A stretch of DNA of 30,085 nt. Origin: Saccoglossus kowalevskii. Taxonomy: Eukaryota > Hemichordata > Enteropneusta > Harrimaniidae. The notes beneath the pieces are model-generated. The model worked only from the letters and a program-made list of their open reading frames with translations. It had not been told where the DNA came from and ran no database searches. Shown in pieces: positions 1 to 10,700 of the stretch. The stretch covers positions 60,552-90,636 of the forward strand of contig NW_003156747.1 in NCBI RefSeq assembly GCF_000003605.2. The letters run 5' to 3'. The first letter of the stretch is position 1, and each line of letters begins with the position of its first letter. Both the position numbers and the translations under genes were made by a program.

Positions 1-545
1 ACCTGGATAAAGGGAGACGACGTCAAAAGATCGATGTCGGATAAAAAACTTAATTGATTAATATTGGCCATGGCATCAGACTGCATTCACCATTAAATAC
101 AAATTGATAATTGGACAGTAGTATGGCATAGCAGTTGGTTGTCGGGTGGGTGTAAAAAGACTTTACAAATGCACCTCATTTGACGCACATATTTACACTC
201 GGACCAAACCATTTTCTCGTCTTCGATGTTTTTTTTTTCATTTTCTGTTATTTCTGTCCATGATTGGATAGAAAAAAAACGAACTACAAATACTCCAAGA
301 TTTTTTTGACTTCATTAAAAAATAAAATCGTTTTTGTAGGATGGAAACTTTTTAAGGTCAACCCCCCTACCCAAACTAAAGCAAATAAGTTTTTTAACCG
401 ACATCGATCTTTTGACGGCGTCCCTAACCATACTAACTGTCTGAAATGCTATTTTGAGGTATCTAAAATCAAGAGAAAGTGTTGAACATAGGAATACTGT
501 GAACAGTTGACCTGTCCTGTGTATTATCTCTATATGTTTTATAAC
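1..545. other. No recognised feature
   Basis: AT-rich sequence with short open frames that resemble no known protein. I see no splice-bounded exon, RNA gene or repeat here. Confidence 0.5.
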
Positions 546-2570
546 GTAACTTTAACAACTTTGTCGCAATGCATACATTCTACATAAACTTTGCACGCGA
601 CTTTGCTGTCACGTACCAAACATTTCGTACTCTGCATCTTCTCGGCAAGGCAGACGTTCCACTAAATTTTACCACATTTGAACTCTTTCTATGTAATGCT
701 ACTACCGCTAAATTTTCACCTAACATTTTTAACTTTCTCGTAACTTTTTCAATTTTGCACTCATCTTTGCATACTTTCCAATTAACTTTATGAATTTTGC
801 ACAGTACATTGCGAATATACCATGTACATTTTGCAGCATTATTTCATAGCATTATATGTGTTTTACGCCACTTTAACAGCTATGCATCTTTACAGACTTT
901 CCACGTAATGTTACCAATTATTTCAATATCTTGCACATGTACAATGTAACTTTAGTTATTTTCCGTGAAAAGATGGCAATTAGAAATAAGGTTCCCTGTA
1001 AATTTACCAACTTTGCAGACTTTCCACGTAACACTACAAACTTTTTAAGTAACAATGTCGAATTTCTATTCAAATTTACCAACTTTGCCCAAAACTTTAC
1101 AGACTTCCTTCATAGCAATAAAGACAGTACACGCAACTTTGTTGACTTTCCACAAAGTTTAGCAAAATTGCACACTATTTGTATCCAATAACTTTGCAGA
1201 CTTTCTATGTAGAAATAGAGACGTTTTAAATAACTTTATAGACTTTTTATGTATGCAACTTTGCAGGTATTCTATATCACTTTGCACACTTTGCCTGCAA
1301 CATAAACTGCGTACTTGATATTGAAATCACCAATAGTACCGGTAATTATATTTTCATTGTAGTGAGATGCTGACTCAAGCATTTACTAGTATTCATATAT
1401 GGAATAGCAAATTTATCAGATGTAACTTCACAACATTTTAAGCAACTTCCTCCTACCGGTACATTGAATGGAAATTTGCTGAATTTCATCTTCTTTGCAC
1501 GCAACATTGAAGATTTTTCATGCAAATTTACCATGCTGTATGCAACTTTGCAGACTTTATGTAATGTAATTATTCTACCTATAGCTATTAATTAGCCTCT
1601 AATGACAGATCTGAGTTATCATCTATGAATACTGTCCTACATGCTGGTATTAAATTTGCTTCATAGTTAAATTTGAGAGGTAGATCTTGCCAATGTCTGT
1701 CAAGTCTATATTTAAATGTACCGGGTATTTACATTTTTGGCACTCACGACATGTTAAGTGAGACTTTACACATAGCTTTACTAATATTGCATGTATTTTT
1801 ACAGGCTTTTCAATTAATTCTGCCAACTTTGAATGTAACATCTCAAATGCTCTCTGTGACCAACTTTGCATTCAACTTAGCAGTCTTTCCATGTAACTTA
1901 GTTGCGACTTTGCAGGCTTGTAATCTAATATTACCCACATTGCATGCAACTTTACATACGTAGTTTCATGTAACTTTACTTCCCACCCAACTCCATTGAC
2001 TATATAAGTAACTTTCCACCAAACTTTTTTCAACTTTCCATGTAACTTTATCAATTAAGTATGCAAGTCTCAAACTTTGGACGCAACTTGCCAACCTTTT
2101 GGGCAATTTTACCAACTTACGTACCCTCACAGTCATGCCACATAGCAATAAGGATTATCAACATAACTTTATCCATTTTGCATGTATCTTTGCAGACTTG
2201 TGTAGAAATACAGACTTCCCATGCAATATTATCATCTCTGCACGCAACTTTGCAGATTTTCCATGACTTTGCGACTCCACATGCAACTTTGCATGTAACT
2301 TTTCCAATTTTGCTTGCAGCTTTGTACATGTTCCACCTAATTTCACCTCTTTTTGCAAACTTTCTACGCAACTTTACACACTGCGCCTGCAACTTCCCAC
2401 GTAACATTACCATCTCTGCAAGCAAATCCTGCTTTTCACCTAATTTTATCTACTTTGCATGCAACTTTGCGGACTTGCATGGAGATTTTCCAAGTAACTT
2501 TACCAACTTTGCGGATTTTCCACCATAATATTTGATATAGAAATCACCAATAGTAATTACATTTTCATAA
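546..2570. repeat. Degenerate 'aactttgca' repeat field, about 2 kb
   Basis: Dozens of imperfect units such as CATGCAACTTTGCAGACTTT and CATGTAACTTTACCAACTTT, with loose spacing of about 20-42 bp. Open frames on both strands here only reflect the repeats (runs of KLHGK or FTNFA). Two blocks end with the same boundary sequence (GAAATCACCAATAGTA at 1322 and 2540), so a segment of about 1.2 kb may be duplicated at higher order. No gene seen. Confidence 0.8.
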
Positions 2571-3618
2571 CAAAACTATCAGGTGGACGATCTGATATAC
2601 AAGACCAACCAAGTGATCATGGTTGTAAGGTGGAATTGCATAACTGGAAAATTAAAGTCGTCACCTGCGCATTGTTCAGATGGCCATAGCATATCATTGT
2701 TTACAAACAAGCATCTACCCATGAGCCTTTGCATTTTTAGCGTGTGTTGTTATCATCGCTTGGCACTCAATTCCTGTGTGTGTGCAGGTGATGATCCTCC
2801 TGCTTTAAATGAAAGTTAAGTTAAAGTAAATGTGTATCTAGGCACAACGTTTAAAGTTTGTGTTGATTCGCTGTAAATCTTTAGCAGAATGCCAAAACAT
2901 GTATCAGGATTGATTTTTTGCTAGAAACGTTTTGGTAGCTGTACGGAACAATAATGGTCAAAATTTATCAAACCAATACATATGAAATTTTCAAAAAATT
3001 TGTTTTAGTCACATGACTAATGAGTAAAAATACTAATGGCATATCTACTGTCATTCTTGGTGTCAAAAAATACACTATTGTAAAGAATACACCATGAAGT
3101 ATAAATGAGTATTTTGTTTTTCTCTAGAATGATAACTGTTTCTTCAAAATTGTTTGTGTCACTGTCAGGTCGCATCTGTTTTTTGGACAATGTTTTACAA
3201 AATACATGGTCACATTCTCACAAAATTGAGGCAAGATTTGGAAGCTAATCTCCACAACCGAAAAACAGTACTACCATAGTGATAGCAGTTTCCTGTTTCA
3301 CAGATAACCCTCTGTTTTCTTTATGCAAGTCTAGATTACCTATTTCTAGAAATGACAAATGAGTTCACAGCACATTGTCTTCATAGAAAAAAGTCCAAAC
3401 ATAGATGTAACATTAGACATAATGTGAAAACAAATCAAATAACTTTTCACATAAATTTATATACTATAAAAGAATCAGGACATTCTATGCCCAAACTTTG
3501 TTTCTTTAAGGAACCATAAATGTACTCATAAATAAATTCCCTGTTATTTCCTAGAAGTGGATCTAATTGCTAATTAAATTAAATATTGTCCATTGCTATT
3601 AGCACAATGATAATATAA
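2571..3618. other. Intergenic 3' flank, no recognised feature
   Basis: AT-rich DNA with no convincing exon or repeat. An open frame at 2583-2819 has no family resemblance. Confidence 0.5.
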
Positions 3619-3731
3619 GGTGATTACGAGGATACCCAAAAGTATGCACGAAGACAATACAGTGGTAGTATCGAGGTTGATGCTACTGTGTATTGTCAGA
3701 GTGCATACTTTGTGGTATCCTCGTAATAACC
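3619..3731. mobile_element. Palindromic MITE-like element
   Basis: Almost one continuous imperfect palindrome: GGTGATTACGAGGATACC at the left and GGTATCCTCGTAATAACC at the right, with arms of about 55 bp. Inner arms share GACAATACA and TGTATTGTC. The sequence following it (3732-3815) and the right arm recur near 17,130-17,390, which marks it as part of a dispersed family. No coding capacity. Confidence 0.75.
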
Positions 3732-4158
3732 TCAAGTTACTATTTTGCAATACCGTAAAATTACGGTACGCTATTACTTATGGCGTTATCATGACAGATG
3801 TATAATGATAATTTGTATCATTATCTGTACAATGATTACAGTTCATACCATTGACAAGTGTAATTTACAATCATATATTTTTTTCCAAAATATGTGTTCA
3901 TTCAAAAGTGAATATTTACTAGATCGTTACATTGTCAGAACCACATGGTTAAAAAAGAATGATATGTAAAGTCACATGCATAAAGTATCCATTAGCACCA
4001 GTATTTTCTAAAACCTAAAATTGTTAGAAATCATGCAAGTATATTGGATCCTGTGAGTCATGGTTTCAACTTCAGTGTAAACAATTGCTCATACATGTAG
4101 GTCCATACTGGATAGAGACAATATTGATCCCCAAACCAGTATGGAAAGTACTCAACAG

Positions 4159-4164
4159 TTTATT
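4159..4164 (-). terminator. Candidate polyadenylation signal of VNUT copy A
   Basis: AATAAA on the minus strand, about 375 bp after the stop codon and the first such hexamer I see downstream. If used, the 3' UTR includes the 42-bp repeat. No transcript evidence. Confidence 0.3.
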
Positions 4165-4281
4165 GGTTAGATAGATTATATGAATGTCAACTTTTTCAGA
4201 TCTCACACTTGATTGGTAGACCTGTTACAAGATTCATTGATGAGACATTGGGGCAGCAAAACACACTGTAAGTTAGATGGT

Positions 4282-4379
4282 GTTACCATGGTAATCCAGA
4301 TAACAAATTGCTAGTCAGATGGTGTTACCATAGCAATAACAGTAATGCACTTCTAGTCAGATGGTGTTACCATGGTAAC
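4282..4379. repeat. 42-bp tandem repeat x3 with RFX X-box-like palindromes
   Basis: Three copies of TCAGATGGTGTTACCAT-type sequence with an exact 42-bp period. Each carries a palindrome core: GTTACCATGGTAAT (4282), GTTACCATAGCAAT (4324) and GTTACCATGGTAAC (4366). The third is a perfect 14-bp palindrome and matches the X-box consensus bound by RFX/DAF-19 factors. It lies 158-255 bp past the copy A stop codon, probably in the 3' UTR or just beyond it. Confidence 0.75.
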
Positions 4380-4536
4380 CAGGATAATGCACTGCGAGCT
4401 AGTTGTGTCCCAAACCTCGTCCTGGACATGTATTTGTGTTGTTAATTCATCACCATCTGTATGTACAGTCTTGAATCTAAGATGTGCAGATTTTGGGGTC
4501 AATATTGAAGTCACCTTGTCCTCAATTATTTTTTTT

Positions 4537-4706
4537 TTAAATGATTCTACTTCCAGTACCAAATAGCATGAATATGACCCAGCCAGTAGCAACCACACAA
4601 GACGCTGAACCAAACACTGTTGCCCAACTCTGTGTATATTCCAATATATGACCAGTGATGTAGACACCAATAAAACCAGGCATTGCTCCAGCTGTATTCA
4701 TGACTC
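4537..4706 (-). CDS. SLC17A9: VNUT copy A exon 9 (TM11-TM12, stop)
   Basis: 170 nt including TAA at 4539-4537, residues 398-453. Acceptor TTTTCATAG. Encodes GVMNTAGAMPGFIGVYITG and TM12, ending in a short FGTGSRII tail. The C-terminal cytosolic tail is much shorter than in vertebrates. The following 3' UTR begins with a T-poor, A-rich run on this strand. Confidence 0.92.
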
Positions 4707-7700
4707 CTATGAAAAACAGAATACTTTAAAAGTACCGGTACATCTACATTTAGAGGCCACTTACAGATAATTCAAACATGTGCATAGATTTTTACATACA
4801 CACAACATTGACAGAAAATGTCAACTTCTTGTTAAACATTTTTGGTAAAAGTGATATTTACAACTTCTTGTTAAAAACCCCAAGTCCAATTGCTTTGATA
4901 TTACATATATAGGTACTACATGTAGACTTCTTTCAGATTTGTTCATTTTGTAATGAATTCTTCAATTCTCTAATTTTGATGAATATTTTTGTAATTTTTG
5001 GTAAAAGTGATATTTTCGACTTCTTGTTGAAAACCACAAGTCTGATTGCTTTGATATTATATATACATGTATAGGTACTACAGGTACCAGATTTTTACAT
5101 TTTGTGATGATATCTTCAATTCTCTAATTTTAATAAATATTTTTGTCTTTGTAAAAAGTGATATAAATATTGAATAAATAAATTAACTATAAACTATACA
5201 TCCATAGATAGTAACAACAAATTGTTTATAAAAAGTTAAAGCCAGCTTGAGAGATATAGTACAGTCTAGGCGTAACTTTACTAACTTTTTATAAAAAAAA
5301 AAAAAATATAGTATTAATGTCATCAAATTTTAACCAATTCCTAGTAGTATTTACCTAGTATGTTACTATTATTAGACATATTTAGGGCAGATTACGCTGC
5401 ATAATTTAGAAGTGTGATAGTTTTGAAAACAAGATTAGCTTAAAGCTATGTTTTGCTCACACTATGTGTTGGTAATTCTCAGTTTGTAAGGTTACTTACC
5501 AAATACTGAACCTGCCCACTGAGGTGCAATATCTTGTGGATTTGTAAGAACACCGGCGTTACTAAACGACTGGAAGACTAGAGCGGTAGCTGCAAATGTC
5601 AATGATGCATTGTAATATTCAGATTGTCCAATCAGAATAAGACAAACAATTATTCCAAGTGATGCAATCGTCTGTAAAGAAATGTCATAGCATTAATAAT
5701 AATTAATTAATAATAATAATACTAGTAATAATAATAATAATAATAATATGTCTAATTGTGATTACCTGATGTTGACTACCGAACCTAATGTCCTGAAACA
5801 TGTGAGAGTGTTCGATTGGTGTTCCAGTAAATTATTATAGGTGAGTACTGATGCAGAAATGAACCAGATATTGCTTATGTAGGTAAACAAAGATACAGTG
5901 GGATTTGTTCAGAGGAGACAAATCCACAGCAAGCCTTTGTTGCTAGAAACAGGTGAACATAGAAATCAGGATTCTATGTTTTGAAAGAGTGCACTCATTT
6001 TTATCAGTGGTGCAATCTCTGCTGTAAATATTCATGCTTTCTTCAGGTTTCCTGGAAATGGTATGTACGATGTAAATGGGATAGAAATAAGCAGCTAAAC
6101 TGTGAATGACAAACAATCTCCAGAGTCCCTAAATAGTTATAGACAGTAAACCAGGGGTGATAAACTACAGAGATGCAATAGGAGAAGTCTGCAGGGTCTG
6201 TATAATTGGAATCTTCTTTCTCATCTATGGGCTAATGTATTATGATTGGATATGTCAGGGTTTCTAATCACTTCATCCGCAAGAAAGATATGCATGTCAG
6301 GGAAATAGACAGCTCATCAACAGATATGAAAAAAAAAAAGATATTTCTAGAAAATATTGTTTTTCATTCGGAATCAAATTTAGGAGAGGGGGGTTGGAAA
6401 CAATACCTGCATGATTATGCAACATCAAAATTATGTGTCAGCCATCTTGTTTACTTTATATACACAAGGACGACCAAACAAAGATATATACCAAATTATA
6501 TTATAGCATTATCAAAGCTAGGGAATTTATGATGCCATTGCTGCTGATTATTCATGATAATGTATCTCATTATTGAGCATCAAGGCCCTGTACCATGAAT
6601 ATGAATACTATGTTGTTTTCGGATATGAATAAAGGAGAAGCTATTTAAAAAGAAAAGGAATTGTGAGGTAACAAGTATTAGAAGTATGCCTACAGAGCAG
6701 AATACTGAGAGATGGATTTGTTCTGCTTTTTGTAGTGAGTACGGTAATACTTCATTATTTGCAAAACGAATTAACGTGACGTGTATTTCCACAGCGTTGA
6801 CTTCCCCGTAAATGTCACAGTCTGGAGGCACAGTTTGCATAAACAAATGAAAGTGTTTTTCTTTAATTTTTTAGTAAACCCAAAACATGAATCACATTTA
6901 ATTGTAGCAATTTAGGTACAGAAAGTGTTTTAACATTTTTCTAACCCACAAAAAAGAGAACTGTAAGGGGAAGGGTCAGGATGCTTCCCCTCAGTCAATC
7001 ACTAGCAGGTGCTGTATCACCCATACGACCTACATGTGACCCAAAAAACACATTTTTTAGCCTTAGCGGATTTAAAAATGATTTCTCATCTATATCCATA
7101 ATGTATAAACAAAGCAGTAGACTAAGATGAAATGTATGTAAACAGAGTTTCAAAAATCCAAGGTGGCTTCCAACCATTGTGAATAATCATGGTGGGTTTG
7201 AGGAATTGATGTTATGAGGCCTTGATTATATAACCCAAGTTTAAGATCAATTTAGAAACTGATTTTCAGAATTTTTATTAATCTAATCTATGTGATAGAT
7301 TTTTTTTATTACCCATGCCTTTTTTACGTTAATCTGATTGGAAATTAAGAAGTTAAAAAATATATAAAACACATGAAATCATGATCATGTGACTTCTAAA
7401 TTAAATATCAATATGGCAACAAGCTCACTATACTTACATGAATGCATTTTCTTGCTGTTGTGACTGTGTAGCCAAAAGAGACAAGACTATCTGCAACATA
7501 TCCTGTTGCAATGGATGATGGGATAGATACTATCCAAGGGACCACGTTAAAAACCCAGCCCTGGTAATCAAAATCAAAAACAGCAATAAATGCATAAGTA
7601 CATTGAGTCAAACTATTCAGTGACTTGGTAGTAACTACAGTGACTTTGGATCATTTGTGGTAGCTTGAAAAGAATAAATCAGTTAGTTTATCAACATTTT

Positions 7701-10700
7701 GGAAAAGTTGAAGTGCACCTGTTATTAAAAATTATGATTTTAGCAGTTATGCACATATATTTATTTTAATTTATGCAAATAATCAAATTAATAATCATTT
7801 TAGAACTGACTTAGTAAATACACTGTGCATTATTGCATATTGAGACACAATCTTGTTACTTCCTTACTGCAATGAAAGACAGACCTGCCCAGGTATTGTG
7901 ACGACACTTATCATTTGCATGCATTAATATACGGTATATCCACACATTGTTTTCTAAATTTTGATAATTGAAATCATAATTTTAAGCCATTTTGGATGAG
8001 ATTTTGGATTAAAATTAGGTAAATAGTTTTGAAATTATAACAACTTTGTACTTAAGTGTATAACACTCAAATTTGATCAACATGTAAGTGGCTTCCTACT
8101 TTTACAGAGTGTGCAGACTATTTGATGTTAAATCCATTCAGCATCCGAATATTTCCCGCAAAAAATTTAGTGCCACATTTTGCCTGTTTTAAAGCATTCA
8201 CTATTAGCTATGGGTTTTGGCCAACATTTAAAAAAAAAAAATAAAAAAAAAAAGTGAAAATGTTACATTTTATTCTGTTAACAAAAGTGTTGGTGTGCAA
8301 TGGTTTAATATCTCCAGTAGAATGATTATGCACATAATTTGGAAGGTTTTAGTGTTGAAGTGTAAAATTGAACTTTGACCCCTCTGAATAGTAGATAAGC
8401 TGTTGAATTGATAAGGCTATCATACCAAAGGTTTTTATCTTGTTGATACTGTTATAGTCATCTGGTAAATGTAAAAATTATATTTTGAAAAATGTTTTAA
8501 CAACAATAATAATGTCATACAGGAGAACTATTATTTAAAAAAATATACATTTGGAGAAAATATAAATAAAAGAAATCTTACTTTTTCCTCTGGGTATTTT
8601 TCAGTAAAATATGTAGGTAGCCAAGAAAATAAGAGAAAAAATGTATAATTTAAACAGAAATGTCCAAGCACCATTGCCCTGTAATTACAAAAATAAAGTG
8701 TCAGTGATTGAAAGAATATATCAGGAAAAGTTTACTACTACAGTACTTCCCCAAGTATAAGCCCCTCCACGAGTATAAGCCCATTCCTCTGTTTTTGGAC
8801 ATTTAACGAGTTGAGGGCATCCCTGAGTATAGGCCCAGGGTGATTTAACTGGGTGTCGACGAAATTTATTAAGATATACATATGCATGCAAAATTGTATT
8901 TCATTGCATAAAAATAGGCCATTGGCCTGTTGCTCAACGGCTATTGTACAAAAGATTAGTGCTGTATATGACAAATACCACGCCAAAATTAGGAAATTGA
9001 AAATTTCCTTAACAAATTAACAAAACTGATAGAGTAGTATAGAAGAAATTTTAGAGTTTTGGGGGGTTCATTTGCATAATTTTTGGCAGATCGACTTCTC
9101 ATGAACAAATTACCATCTACACTCATCAAGGCATCCACACACCAAAAATCGAGTCAAACGGTTAGGCGGTTTTTGAAAGAAGTCGTGCACAGACAGACAG
9201 ACGGACGACAGGCGCAGGACAGAAAATCATAATTGGTAAGGTAGTTTGATTCCAGATTTCATAGTGCATGGCGGGCGAACGTACGGAACATAGATCACAC
9301 TGTTTCTATTCTATTTACTCAGGATGAACCTCAATGTTGCAATACTGAAATAATCCATATTTCTTCTTTCTAGTAGTAGTAGTACGGTAGTAGTTTTCCA
9401 AATGGCAAAAATGTGATTGTCAAGTCGTGAAACCTGATCACTGAACATAGTTTTACTTTTCCGAATAATCTTGTCCATTGAGCCTATCGTGAATGGGGTG
9501 TGAACGAGCAAACTATTTTTCAACATGACTTAATGGCGACCATGAAAGGTTTAAATACTTCACTCACCCACCGAAAATTGCAAATGAACAGCTTTTAGTG
9601 GAAAAAATCACTGTTTTTTTTGTCGAAATCAGTGTTAACAGATCGCATTTTAACATCGCGGTAATTCACTTCGTCAATAATCAGAAAACTTCGTCTGTAT
9701 GACATTTTCATTGGTTAACGAAAGACGTGACCTGTTAGATCAAAGGAAGTTTTTCAGGTCAAATTATGATGAAACCATGGTGGCAGTAGTTTTGTATTGA
9801 GGGTTTGCATACAATCGAAAAGATTCCACAACGAAGATAATAATAAAGGTTCTTGCCTTCGACTGTTTTCCCACAGACTCACCCCATTTTTGCACCATAA
9901 ATTCAAACAGTATGTAAACTGTATTGTAATAAAAATGTGTGTATTTTTATGAACATGTTTGTTTCTTCATTGTAAAATATTTCGTTGAAATCAATGACAA
10001 CTGTTTTGCATTTTTTCCTCAAAAAGATGTAATATTCTTCCGAGGGCGGCGCTGTGAACAAAAAATGTAATTCGGATAATTTTTCGAGGTTGGAAAGATG
10101 GTTACAGTTTTAAACACACTAAAAAATTATTTTTTTCTGAGGTGGTTCTTGAGTATAAGCCCACCCCCTAATTTTCCTGATTTTTCATGTTCGGGCCCCT
10201 GGGCGTATACGCGGGGAAGTACGGTAGATATAACTAGATAAAATACATCACATGCAAATCTTGACTGGTTACACCCTCAAATGTCAGAAGCCAGGATACC
10301 TTGCTAAAGCTCTCCATGGTACACTAGAAGATGGTATTGACTTACCAGAAGCCAGGATGCCTTGCTAAACCTCTCCATGGTACACTAGAAGGTGGTATTG
10401 ACTTACCAGAAGCCAGGATGCCTTGCTAAAGCTCTCCATGGTACACTAGAAGATGGTATTGACTTACCAGAAGCCAGGATGCCTTGCTAAAGCTCTCTAT
10501 GGTACACTAGAAGGTGGTATTAACTTACCAGAAGCCAGGATACCTTTCTAAAGCTCTCCATGGTATACTAGAAGGTGGTATTGACTTACCAGAAGCCAGG
10601 ATGCCTTACTAAAGCTCTCCATGGTACACTAGAAGATGTATTGACTTACCAGAAGCCAGGATGCCTTGCTAATGCTCTCCATGGTACACTAGAAGATGGT

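Noticed and set aside
2061-2528. 155-codon open frame on the plus strand
   Set aside because: It is translated repeat ('aactttgca' phrases); equally long frames exist on the other strand over the same bases.
6242-6532. 96-codon open frame in copy A intron 7
   Set aside because: No similarity to known families, no splice logic, AT-rich composition like the intron around it.
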